Below are positions 6,824 through 14,057 of a stretch of DNA of 18,699 nucleotides, in pieces. Source of the DNA: an uncultured Bacillota bacterium (GTDB taxonomy: Bacteria > Bacillota_I > Bacilli_A > RFN20 > CAG-826); NCBI GenBank assembly GCA_937876465.1, contig CALEHV010000034.1, forward strand, positions 1 to 18,699. Reading direction: 5' to 3'. Position 1 is the first letter of the stretch. Each line of letters begins with the position of its first letter. The position numbers and the translations under genes are program-made. Under the pieces are notes generated by a model. That model was given only the letters and a program-made list of their open reading frames with translations, was not told the origin of the DNA and made no database searches.

Positions 6824-8626
6824 TTAATCTATTTGAGGACCTTTATCAGAGAATTGTGAATTGTATAATTCGGAATAAAAGCCTTTCTTATTCATTAATT
6901 CTTCGTGATTTCCGCTTTCAATAACGTCACCATCTCTCATAACAAGAATTAAATCACTGTTTTTGATTGTTGATAATCTATGAGCAATAACGAAGGATGT
7001 TCTTCCTTTCATTAATTTATCCATGGCATCTTGAATCATTAATTCAGTTCTTGTATCAACAGATGATGTAGCTTCATCAAGAATAAGCATTGGAGCATTT
7101 TGAACCATTGCTCTAGCAATAGTTAACAATTGTTTTTGTCCAGAGCTAAGTCCTTCAGACAATTGACCATTGTATCCGCCCGGTTGTTGTCTAATGAATG
7201 TATCGCAGTGTGTAGCTTTACAAGCTTCTATGACTTCTTCGTCTGTAGCATCTCTTCTCGAGAATTTAAGGTTTTCCATAATTGTTCCTTGGAATAACCA
7301 TGTATCTTGAAGAACCATGCCAAATAAGCTTCTAACATAACTACGATTAAGATCTGCGGTATTTTTTCCGTCAATCTTAATTGTTCCAGAATCAATATCG
7401 TAGAATCTCATTAAGAGATTAACCATTGTTGTTTTACCAGCACCAGTAGGTCCAACGATAGCAATCTTTTGTCCATGTTTTCCAACTTCAGAGAAGTCTT
7501 TAACAATAACACGGGATGAATTGTATCCAAAACGGACGTGTTCAAATTCGATGTTTCCTTCAACCTTTTCGATTGAATCTGTTTTGCTTGTTTCATCAAT
7601 TTCTTCAGGTTCGTTAAGGAATGCAAATATACGCGTTGAAGCAGCTCTCATTTGTTGAACTTGACCCATAACTAAAGCGATTTGGCTTAATGGGTTAATT
7701 AATTGTTCGATATACATAAGGGCTGTAACAATTGCAGTAGTTGTACCGATATCAGGTTTGCCTAATTCTTGGAAAACATTAAATGCAATAACACCACCAA
7801 CAGCACAAACAATTGCAAATGAGAAGTTTGTCGCAAACTTCATAACTGGATCTAACAAACCACCGAAATATTCGGATTTGTAGTTTGCTTTTTCTAAAGC
7901 CTTATTTGTCTTATAAAACTTATCATATTTTTGTTCTTTAGAATTGAAGACTCTAAGAATGTTGTAAGCTGTGAAGTTCTCTTCACAAAGTGAGTTCATT
8001 GATGCAAGTGTATTAGCATTGCTATCAAAGTACTTTTGAGATTTGGTTGAAATCAACAAAAGAATAAAGAATGCAACAGGAATCATACAGCAAGCAATAA
8101 GTGCTAATTGCCATCCTGAGAAAATGAATAATAAAACAATAATTCCAACTAGAGTAACAACAGATGCAATAAATTGAGATAATGATAAATTTAATGCATT
8201 TGATATTGTTGATATATCATTTGTAGAAATAGAAAGGATGTCACCGATATTTCTTGTATCAAAATAATTTAATGGTAATTTATTAATCTTCTTTGACATT
8301 TTTTCTCTTAAGTCAAATCCGATTTGGGTAGTGCATCCTGCAATAATAAAGAACTGAATATAGTTCATTACAAATGCAACAAGGCCTACACCCATTCCAA
8401 CAACAGCAATAGGAACAATGGCATTAAACATTTCATCAGCTGTTGCTGTTTCACCACTGTTAAATTTTAAAATTTCTTTTAAGATGCTTTGGACAAAGAT
8501 AGGGGAAGAAATAACACCTAAAGTTGCAATAATAGAGAGCAAAACGGCAATAATAATTCTCCATTTATATTTCCCAATAGAAGATAAAAGAGAAGATTTC
8601 ACTTTTACTGGACTTGTATTTGTCAT
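6824..8626 (-). CDS. ABC exporter half-transporter, consensus-site subunit
   Basis: 600-aa fusion of a six-helix ABC exporter membrane domain (about 20-325) and an ATPase domain (about 357-590). Walker A is GPTGAGKTT (392-400), Walker B MLILDE with catalytic Glu518, and the H-loop IAHR has His549. The signature is altered to LSSGQ (493-497) instead of LSGGQ. The partner downstream in this list, encoded just upstream in the operon, has the opposite pattern. Together they resemble heterodimeric exporters such as BmrC/BmrD and TM287/288 that pump drugs, lipids or peptides outward; substrate unknown. The ATG lies one base after the partner's stop (TAA-T-ATG), and GGAGG (8636-8640) sits inside the partner's last codons. 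A terminator follows directly. Confidence 0.93.
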   Translation of the reverse strand: MTNTSPVKVKSSLLSSIGKYKWRIIIAVLLSIIATLGVISSPIFVQSILKEILKFNSGETATADEMFNAIVPIAVVGMGVGLVAFVMNYIQFFIIAGCTTQIGFDLREKMSKKINKLPLNYFDTRNIGDILSISTNDISTISNALNLSLSQFIASVVTLVGIIVLLFIFSGWQLALIACCMIPVAFFILLLISTKSQKYFDSNANTLASMNSLCEENFTAYNILRVFNSKEQKYDKFYKTNKALEKANYKSEYFGGLLDPVMKFATNFSFAIVCAVGGVIAFNVFQELGKPDIGTTTAIVTALMYIEQLINPLSQIALVMGQVQQMRAASTRIFAFLNEPEEIDETSKTDSIEKVEGNIEFEHVRFGYNSSRVIVKDFSEVGKHGQKIAIVGPTGAGKTTMVNLLMRFYDIDSGTIKIDGKNTADLNRSYVRSLFGMVLQDTWLFQGTIMENLKFSRRDATDEEVIEACKATHCDTFIRQQPGGYNGQLSEGLSSGQKQLLTIARAMVQNAPMLILDEATSSVDTRTELMIQDAMDKLMKGRTSFVIAHRLSTIKNSDLILVMRDGDVIESGNHEELMNKKGFYSELYNSQFSDKGPQID

Positions 8627-8627
8627 A

Positions 8628-10406
8628 TTACTTTCCCTCCTTTCCTAATTGAGAGTTAGCAATTTCTTGGTAAACTGAACAATTCTTTAATAATTCATCG
8701 TGTTTACCGTGTCCAACAACATTGCCTTCATCCAAAACAATAATTTGATCAGCATCAATAATTGTTCCTACACGTTGAGCGACGATAACATTAGTTGTTC
8801 CTTCGCATCTCTCTTTAATTGTTCTTCTAAGGATTTTGTCTGTACGATAGTCTAAAGCAGAGAAGGAATCATCAAAGACAAAAATCTCTGGTTCCATAAT
8901 AATAGCTCTAGCAATACAAAGACGTTGTCTTTGTCCACCAGATACGTTTCTACCGCCTTGAGAAACTTCGTATTCATATTGATTTGGTAATTTTTCAACG
9001 AAATGTGCAGATTGAGATATTTCAATTGCACGAATAAATTGTTCATCAGTAGCGTCTGGTTTTCCAACACAGACATTGTTTCTTAATGAATCATGGAACA
9101 AATATCCTTTTTGAGGAACATATCCAAAACGTTTGAATAAATCATCAAGTTTGTATTCTTTAACATTAACGCCATCAACTAAAATTTCACCTTCAGTAGT
9201 GTCCATAAATCTTAATAAAAGATTAACGACTGTTGATTTACCACTACCAGTAGCACCAATAAACGCAACAGTTTCGCCTTTATTTACTTTGAAGGATAAA
9301 TTTTTGATGACAGGCACATCAGCACCTGGATAAGTGTATGTAACATTTTTAAATTCAATTGTTCCAACTTCATTTGTTTGAGCACCATTTCCGTCTTTAA
9401 TTGAAACGTCGGAATCTAAAACTTCAAAAATACGTTTTGTTGAAGTTAAAGCTCTTGGAAGAGTTGTAAATGCAAAGATTGCAAGAACAATACCAGCAAT
9501 AATTAAACCAGCAAATTGTGCGTAAACAGTGATGTTAGCAAACATTTGTGATTTAGCTTCGCCAGTGGCTTCAGCAACCATCTTTGCACCAATCCAGCCA
9601 ATACAAATAGTCATGATAGCAGCCAAGAACATAATTGCAGGGTTGAAGATTGCAATCATTCTATTTGTAAACTTGTTAACCCTGTTAAGTTTTTCGTTAT
9701 AACTTGTATATTTCTCTTCTTGATAGTCTTCTGCATTATAAGCACGAACAACTCTTAAACCTTCTAAGTTTTCTCTTGTCAAAAGATTTAAATGATCTAC
9801 TCTGGTTTGAATTTCAATTTGTCTCTTAAATGCGAGTTTAACAACTATACCAATGAGAGTAAGAATTACAACAAGCAATATAGCAATCAAAACCATGATT
9901 TCCCAAGGAATTCTCCAAGGTCCTGAGGATGCATCTTGATTTGGACCAACAAGCATAATAACTAATGCATAAACAGCAATTAATGGTCCATAAATCAAAT
10001 ATCTGCCAGCATAATTCAAGAACAAATTAACTTGAGTAAAATCATTAGTCATTCTCGTTAATAACGAGGTTGTAGGAAATTTGTTCATCTCGTCGCTTGA
10101 GAATTTAGCGATTTTTTCATAAAGTTCTTTTCTTGTATTTGATAAAATAATTGATGCAACTTTAGAAGTTAGTAAGCCAACAATAATTGAAGAAATTAAA
10201 GCTAATGCAGCAAACACTACAATAGCAATTAAAACCGTCAATGAATAGTCACGCAGTGAGGCATCGTAAATGTTTTGGATAATTCTAATACCGTCACCCA
10301 TAACTGTTGGTAAAGCAACTTCACTGGCAACTTGAATCAAAATAAAAAGAACAAGCACTATGTAAAGCCACCACTTTTTACCAATACGTTTTAGTAGTTT
10401 AAACAT
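8628..10406 (-). CDS. ABC exporter half-transporter, degenerate-site subunit
   Basis: 592-aa ABC exporter half with TM domain (about 12-320) and ATPase domain (about 350-585). Walker A is GATGSGKST (384-392) and the signature VSGGQ (488-492) is intact. The residue after Walker B is Asp (FVFDD, Asp513) instead of catalytic Glu, and the H-loop His is Gln544 (VAQRVG). These are the hallmarks of the non-hydrolysing site in heterodimeric exporters. Its intact signature would complete the active site of the partner encoded immediately downstream. An AAGGA site (10416-10420) precedes the ATG by nine bases. A long insertion near 153-170 (PNQDASSGPWRIPWE) between TM segments faces the outside. Drug or lipid export is the usual role of this group; the true substrate is not visible. 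Confidence 0.93.
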   Translation of the reverse strand: MFKLLKRIGKKWWLYIVLVLFILIQVASEVALPTVMGDGIRIIQNIYDASLRDYSLTVLIAIVVFAALALISSIIVGLLTSKVASIILSNTRKELYEKIAKFSSDEMNKFPTTSLLTRMTNDFTQVNLFLNYAGRYLIYGPLIAVYALVIMLVGPNQDASSGPWRIPWEIMVLIAILLVVILTLIGIVVKLAFKRQIEIQTRVDHLNLLTRENLEGLRVVRAYNAEDYQEEKYTSYNEKLNRVNKFTNRMIAIFNPAIMFLAAIMTICIGWIGAKMVAEATGEAKSQMFANITVYAQFAGLIIAGIVLAIFAFTTLPRALTSTKRIFEVLDSDVSIKDGNGAQTNEVGTIEFKNVTYTYPGADVPVIKNLSFKVNKGETVAFIGATGSGKSTVVNLLLRFMDTTEGEILVDGVNVKEYKLDDLFKRFGYVPQKGYLFHDSLRNNVCVGKPDATDEQFIRAIEISQSAHFVEKLPNQYEYEVSQGGRNVSGGQRQRLCIARAIIMEPEIFVFDDSFSALDYRTDKILRRTIKERCEGTTNVIVAQRVGTIIDADQIIVLDEGNVVGHGKHDELLKNCSVYQEIANSQLGKEGK

Positions 10407-10426
10407 AAATAAAAATCCTTCAAAAT

Positions 10427-10454
10427 ATTATAAAAAATTACTACTGCTTTAAGC
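10427..10454 (-). promoter_or_regulatory. Possible promoter of the ABC exporter operon inside the acpP terminator
   Basis: A perfect TATAAT (10427-10432) lies within the T tract of the acpP terminator on the minus strand. About 18 nt upstream, inside the hairpin, is the weak -35-like TTGCTT. A start near 10420 would leave a very short leader beginning at the AAGGA site. The -35 match is poor (3 of 6). Confidence 0.4.
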
Positions 10455-10465
10455 AATAGTAATTT
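10429..10465 (-). terminator. Rho-independent terminator of acpP
   Basis: AAATTACTA (10435-10443) pairs perfectly with TAGTAATTT (10457-10465), continued after one mismatch by TGC/GCA around a TTTAA loop. The minus strand then has six Ts. The stem is AT-rich but long. It begins 19 nt after the acpP stop codon. Confidence 0.75.
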
Positions 10466-10483
10466 ATATGTTCTAGATAAACC

Positions 10484-10705
10484 TTATAATTGTTTTTCGA
10501 TTTCATCTAATAAGTCTTTAACTGTAACAAGCTTAGACATATCAACATCCTCGAAATGAACGCCGTATTCTTCTTCAAGTTGAAGTAATAATTCGACGAC
10601 ATCAAGCGAATCTAAACCTAATTCACGAATTTTATCAGCATCTTCGACTTTGTCTTTGTGTGCTGCTTCAGCTAATTTATTCTTAATTTGTTCTAATGTT
10701 TCCAT
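10484..10705 (-). CDS. acpP: Acyl carrier protein
   Basis: 73-aa acidic four-helix carrier protein. The 4'-phosphopantetheine attachment site is Ser33 in GLDSLDVVELL (30-40), as in AcpP. The prosthetic arm carries acyl chains for fatty-acid, phospholipid or lipoteichoic-acid synthesis. The frame extends upstream to a TTG at 10726, but the ATG at 10705 has an AGAGGT site (10711-10716) at five bases and gives the usual ACP N-terminus. No fab genes are adjacent: acpP stands alone with its own terminator and a palindrome over the presumed promoter. Because the fatty-acid genes are missing here, a role with exogenous fatty acids or D-alanylation (DltC) could be considered, but the motif is closest to AcpP. 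Confidence 0.92.
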   Translation of the reverse strand: METLEQIKNKLAEAAHKDKVEDADKIRELGLDSLDVVELLLQLEEEYGVHFEDVDMSKLVTVKDLLDEIEKQL

Positions 10706-10710
10706 AATTG

Positions 10711-10716
10711 ACCTCT
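10711..10716 (-). promoter_or_regulatory. Ribosome binding site fixing the acpP start
   Basis: AGAGGT on the minus strand, five bases before the ATG at 10705. It decides against the in-frame TTG at 10726, which has no such site. Confidence 0.7.
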
Positions 10717-10725
10717 TTTTGAACA

Positions 10726-10745
10726 AATATAGTCTACCATAGACT
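10726..10745 (-). promoter_or_regulatory. Putative -10 and overlapping operator palindrome of acpP
   Basis: A perfect inverted repeat AGTCTA-CCA-TAGACT (10731-10745) touches a TATATT -10 candidate (10726-10731, minus strand), 20 nt before the acpP ATG. A regulator bound here would cover the spacer of the promoter. I could not find a convincing -35. The geometry resembles lipid-synthesis regulators such as FapR, but the sequence does not clearly match the FapR or FabT consensus. Confidence 0.4.
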
Positions 10746-10793
10746 CGTTATATATTAAATAATCAATTCTTTGTTATATTGTCCTATTACATC

Positions 10794-10817
10794 AAAGAAG
10801 TGACTAAGCACTTCCTT
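10794..10817 (-). terminator. Weak terminator-like hairpin after the Tad-like operon
   Basis: AAAGAAGTG (10794-10802) and CACTTCCTT (10809-10817) form nine pairs, one of them G·U, around a 6-nt loop, five bases after the stop codon of the last pilin-like gene. The minus strand has almost no T tract after it, so termination may be leaky and some transcripts may reach acpP. Confidence 0.4.
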
Positions 10818-10822
10818 ATTGT

Positions 10823-10999
10823 TTAATTACTAGATGTTGTATCCGGAGTATAAACAATTTGAGTTGTTGCAATTTCTTCGACTCTTTCGCCAACTTTTGA
10901 ACTCATTTTTCCAAAAGATGCGACCATTGCTGTTAATACAACACCAAATATTGCAATAGTTAGAATGATGCCGAGTAATTGACCTTTAATTTCAGACAT
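10823..10999 (-). CDS. Small single-TM pilin-like protein of the Tad-like operon
   Basis: A 58-aa protein, MSEIKGQLLG at the start, one hydrophobic segment (about 8-27, rich in I, L, V, A) and a short charged tail (SKVGERVEEI, 34-43) ending in Thr/Ser. A short polar leader with Lys-Gly before a long hydrophobic helix is the layout of Flp/type IVb prepilins, with possible cleavage after Gly6. However, the usual Glu at position +5 is absent, so processing is uncertain. AAGGAG stands six to seven bases before the ATG, and the gene lies 12 nt after the 113-aa pilin-like gene. As the last and smallest gene it could be the main pilin subunit. The reading frame was checked codon by codon; the pilin role is inference from layout and context. 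Confidence 0.75.
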   Translation of the reverse strand: MSEIKGQLLGIILTIAIFGVVLTAMVASFGKMSSKVGERVEEIATTQIVYTPDTTSSN

Positions 11000-11011
11000 A
11001 TTTTCTCCTTT

Positions 11012-11353
11012 CTAATTATAAAAACCTATAACAACACTTCTAGTGACAGCAACTTCAATTACATCGCTGCTTATTATCAAAGTGTCAAAAGGTTTAAAAA
11101 TTCTATATTCAAATAATTCCCCCAAAATTGCAGGTGTATCTCCTATTTGTTCTATTTCACCGCCGCTTTCTCTTCTTACAAGTTCTATAGCTTCATCTGT
11201 TATGTAACCTTTTTGAGAAATTAAATAGCCTACACTTACACTAACAGCGTCTAAATTTGTATAAGTAAATTGAATGCCAATCAAATCTCCAACAAGCCCG
11301 AACAAAGGGACTAGAAATAAGAGAGAAAGAATAAAGCCAAGTTTAGATCCCAT
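11012..11353 (-). CDS. Pseudopilin-like small secreted or membrane protein of the Tad-like operon
   Basis: 113 aa with a hydrophobic N-terminal helix (about 5-27) after a short positively charged leader MGSK, then a polar, probably extracytoplasmic domain with YLISQKGYITDEAIELV (43-59). This resembles TadE-type or DUF4320-like small proteins found beside TadB/TadC in Gram-positive clusters; that family name is tentative. The start overlaps the tadC-like gene by 11 nt, with a strong AGGAGG (11362-11367) inside that gene. It is followed by the 58-aa pilin-like gene. Likely a minor pilin or anchor; no cysteines are present, unlike the 129-aa pseudopilin upstream. Confidence 0.7.
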   Translation of the reverse strand: MGSKLGFILSLLFLVPLFGLVGDLIGIQFTYTNLDAVSVSVGYLISQKGYITDEAIELVRRESGGEIEQIGDTPAILGELFEYRIFKPFDTLIISSDVIEVAVTRSVVIGFYN

Positions 11354-12011
11354 TAACCATTCCTCCTATTACTTCAATGATTCCAAAAGTAATCATTACT
11401 ATAAGTAATCCTGACCCAATTAAAGGAAATGTATTTAAAGATGACAAAGATTTTTCTTTTTTCGAGAGATTTGTTTTATACGTCTCATCCCTTAATTTGG
11501 AAAATATCATTTCAAATTGAGAAAGATGCATTAAATTGTTTCCATCATCAACTATCTGAAATATATCAATTAACAGTTGTTCTAATTTTGGCGAATTAAA
11601 CTTCTTAGCAAATTTAATAAATGGATTAATAGTCTTGTCTTGATCAATGTCATTTACAAATTCGCATAATCTTTCTTGAAGTTTTAAGCTTGCAAATGGT
11701 ATTAATTCCTTAAATGATTGATAAACACTATATCCATTCGAAATATAAATTTTGAAAAAAGATAATAAACCTATAAACTCATAATTTAAATTTTCTTCTT
11801 GTTGAATGGCTATGCCCTTATAACGAGTTAAAAAAATATAATCAACTAAACCTGCAGATACGATGCAAAAGGCCATGCAAATTATATTTTTTAAAATAAA
11901 AAACAACGCAAAACCTATGCCTATTCCAGCTAAAGCAATTAATGCAGCAAACAAAATTGTTGTTTTAAAATTTAATCCAACCGATTCAATTTTTTCTCTT
12001 AATTTATTCAT
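11343..12011 (-). CDS. TadC-like type II/IV secretion platform protein
   Basis: 222-aa inner-membrane platform protein with two N-terminal TM helices (about 16-40 and 43-62), a cytoplasmic T2SF (GspF-type) helical domain (about 75-185) and a C-terminal helix (about 196-219). The segment ISNGYSVYQSFKEL (90-103) and IVDDGNNLMHLSQ (153-165) correspond to the conserved core of T2SF proteins. Together with the TadB-like protein it would form the base on which the ATPase drives pilin extraction from the membrane. It is shorter than typical TadC (near 300 aa). It overlaps the tadB-like gene by 8 nt and the next gene by 11 nt. Which of the pair is TadB and which TadC is assigned by gene order. Confidence 0.82.
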   Translation of the reverse strand: MNKLREKIESVGLNFKTTILFAALIALAGIGIGFALFFILKNIICMAFCIVSAGLVDYIFLTRYKGIAIQQEENLNYEFIGLLSFFKIYISNGYSVYQSFKELIPFASLKLQERLCEFVNDIDQDKTINPFIKFAKKFNSPKLEQLLIDIFQIVDDGNNLMHLSQFEMIFSKLRDETYKTNLSKKEKSLSSLNTFPLIGSGLLIVMITFGIIEVIGGMVNGI

Positions 12012-12711
12012 CCTCTATATCCTCTTTAATTGGAAGATTCACTAACCTAGAAACGAATACATGGCTTGATAGCAAGAAAAGCAAAAAGAATACTATTAAT
12101 ATAATTAAAAAGATAACGGAATTTAGCATCTTCATGTAAAAATCCATAAGTGCAAAACGCATAAAAAGAATAACAACAAATGCTAATGCCCATAGAATTA
12201 CAAATTCAATTGCTTTATTTTTTGATATCGTTTGAGTTTCGTTCATCGCTTCCTCTACTCTCGAATTTTCCGCAAGTAGAGATTCTGAAAGCTTTAAAAC
12301 ATTACCGCCTTGATCTACATAAAGAGACACTACATTAGTAAACATTTTGTAAATTGAATATCTAAAATAGTTTTTCAAATAATCAATCTTTTCATTTATG
12401 TTCATTTCTTGAATTTGATCTACATAATTGTGAAAATTTTCCGATGTGTTATGAGTGCTTTGTTGGAAAGCGTCTTCTAACGATTCTTTAATTGATAAGG
12501 TAACTAAAAAAGAATTAATAAATTTTGTGCATGCATAAATGCATTCTTTAGATGCTAAATATGTTTTTATCTTTTTTCTTATCACCAAAAAATAATAAGC
12601 AATAAAAATTAATAATATTCCTAATCCAACAAATAGGTTATTTGAAGTTAAAAACGCAACCAAACAAACAAATGTTGAAATAGAAACAGCTGCTAAATCA
12701 ATCTTTTTCAT
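12004..12711 (-). CDS. TadB-like type II/IV secretion platform protein
   Basis: 235 aa. Two N-terminal TM helices (about 7-22 and 27-44), a cytoplasmic T2SF domain with YVDQGGNVLKLSESL (131-145), the most recognisable GspF-type segment, and two C-terminal helices (about 167-187 and 195-218). It acts as an inner-membrane platform for the pilus ATPase. The gene starts one base after the ATPase stop (TGA-T-ATG), using a GGAG site in the last ATPase codons, so the two proteins should be made in step. Compared with classical TadB (around 300 aa) it is compact. The platform role is well supported by domain order and ATPase neighbour; the exported substrate is not. Confidence 0.84.
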   Translation of the reverse strand: MKKIDLAAVSISTFVCLVAFLTSNNLFVGLGILLIFIAYYFLVIRKKIKTYLASKECIYACTKFINSFLVTLSIKESLEDAFQQSTHNTSENFHNYVDQIQEMNINEKIDYLKNYFRYSIYKMFTNVVSLYVDQGGNVLKLSESLLAENSRVEEAMNETQTISKNKAIEFVILWALAFVVILFMRFALMDFYMKMLNSVIFLIILIVFFLLFLLSSHVFVSRLVNLPIKEDIEDE

Positions 12712-12712
12712 A

Positions 12713-13666
12713 TCATTCTCCCAGCAAAAATACTTGCTTCATTTTTCCTTTATCAAGTCTGCCTATAGATTCAATGAATCTGTGAACTGTATTATCGTTA
12801 CCGATGCATCTTTTTAAATAAACAAAATTTTTAAAATGTGAATTAATGTCTTTTTTTACATCTTCTAACATTTGATTTTGATTATCTAATTGGACCATTC
12901 TTGCCATCCTGTTAGGCATTTCTCCAAGATTATAAGAATGTAAAGTTGTAATTACAGGATGCCCAGACATAACACTAAGCAATATATCCGCCATTTCTTT
13001 TCCTCTAGATTCGCTAATAACAATCCAATCCGGATTGCTTCTTAAAGCATTACGAATCAAATCTTTAAATGTTTTTTCTTCCATATTTGGAGAAACTTGC
13101 CAATATGTTATATCTAAATTTTCGTTTTCTCTTAAACACTCAAGTTCTTGGATATTGTCTATGACAATAATCCTTGAATAATCTTCAAGTTGACAAAGTA
13201 AATATTTTTGCAATTCGGTTTTACCAGACCCTGTCGATCCTCCTATAACAATTGATTCTTTATTTTTTAATAAATTAATAAGATATTCCTTTTCATCAGG
13301 AGTCATAAAACCTTTATCATTTTCTATACGATTCGTTTTTGAACTTATTCTTATAGAAAACGAAATTGATTTTTCCTCATTTGCTTTAACAATCGAAGAA
13401 TGAACTGCATTTATCCTATAAAGGCCCACCGATACATCTAAAAAGGGTTCTGTAAAACTGAATTGTTTCTCACTTAAATTCGCTACTTGCCTGACAAAAT
13501 CAAAAACATAATTTAAATCAACACTAATATCGCTTTTTCTTCTTCCAAGTTTATTGTGCATATAAAAAATGCTCTTACCATTAAACGAGATGTCAGTAAC
13601 TCCATCAGTCTTTAATAAATCTCCAATAAACGATTCTTCTAAATACTTAATTAATTTTGCGTTCAT
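12713..13666 (-). CDS. CpaF/TadA-type (VirB11-like) pilus assembly ATPase
   Basis: 317-aa secretion ATPase that powers assembly of Flp/Tad pili. Visible are an N-terminal domain with VTDISFNGK (23-31), Walker A GGSTGSGKT (142-150), the Asp-box strand IIVIDNIQELE (166-176), the Walker B region DWIVISESRG (213-222) and the His box TTLHS (240-244). It is shorter than most CpaF proteins (370-450 aa), lacking the N-terminal extension. The frame allows a start at 13705, but ATG 13666 is chosen because it has an AAGGA site at seven bases and lies one base after the preceding stop. No GspE-type zinc motif is seen, which fits CpaF/VirB11 better than PilB/ComGA. It is the engine of the eight-gene cluster. 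Confidence 0.9.
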   Translation of the reverse strand: MNAKLIKYLEESFIGDLLKTDGVTDISFNGKSIFYMHNKLGRRKSDISVDLNYVFDFVRQVANLSEKQFSFTEPFLDVSVGLYRINAVHSSIVKANEEKSISFSIRISSKTNRIENDKGFMTPDEKEYLINLLKNKESIVIGGSTGSGKTELQKYLLCQLEDYSRIIVIDNIQELECLRENENLDITYWQVSPNMEEKTFKDLIRNALRSNPDWIVISESRGKEMADILLSVMSGHPVITTLHSYNLGEMPNRMARMVQLDNQNQMLEDVKKDINSHFKNFVYLKRCIGNDNTVHRFIESIGRLDKGKMKQVFLLGE

Positions 13667-13667
13667 T

Positions 13668-14057
13668 TTAATTTCCTTTAATATTAAAAACACGAGCTTT
13701 TTCATAATGAAAAATCATATTAATTTCTGCTTTTAAAGATATCTTCACTGAGTAACAATATTTGCCAACACAGTAGCTATTCTCGTCATAGTTATAAAAC
13801 AAGTAACTTGTTGTGTAATGATTAACGTATCTAGGCAAATTGTTTTGAAAATATTGTTCTGAAAGTTCAACGAGTTTGTTTTGGTCAAAATACGGTTCGA
13901 TTTGTTCGCCGTCGCTTCCAATTGATACAAGCGAATTTTCCAAAACACCTTTGTACATAAGCATAAATGTGCGGTTAACACCAAAGTACTCAATCGAGCC
14001 TATCGAAAAATTGAGAAATAATGTAGCGATTATTAAGTAAAAAACAGTATTAATCAT
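13668..14057 (-). CDS. TadE-like pseudopilin with a C-terminal cysteine pair
   Basis: 129 aa. A hydrophobic N-terminal helix (about 3-20) without a long charged leader is followed by IEYFGVNRTFMLMYK (22-36) and a polar ectodomain, the layout of TadE/TadF-type minor pilins. Cys96 and Cys101 (YCVGKYC) could form a disulfide outside the cell. The ATG shares one base with the stop of the large secreted protein gene (TAATG), and the nearest AGGAG is too far upstream, so translation is probably by coupling. The ATPase gene follows after one base. A second open frame inside it (13745-13993) is a shadow. The minor-pilin role is inferred from topology and context. Confidence 0.7.
   Translation of the reverse strand: MINTVFYLIIATLFLNFSIGSIEYFGVNRTFMLMYKGVLENSLVSIGSDGEQIEPYFDQNKLVELSEQYFQNNLPRYVNHYTTSYLFYNYDENSYCVGKYCYSVKISLKAEINMIFHYEKARVFNIKGN
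13674..13678 (-). promoter_or_regulatory. Ribosome binding site fixing the pilus ATPase start
   Basis: AAGGA on the minus strand, seven bases before ATG 13666 and inside the last codons of the pseudopilin gene. It supports this start over the in-frame ATG at 13705. Confidence 0.65.

Noticed and set aside
10706..10726. N-terminal extension of acpP from TTG 10726.
   Set aside because: It would place the ribosome site inside the coding region and add residues not found in acyl carrier proteins.
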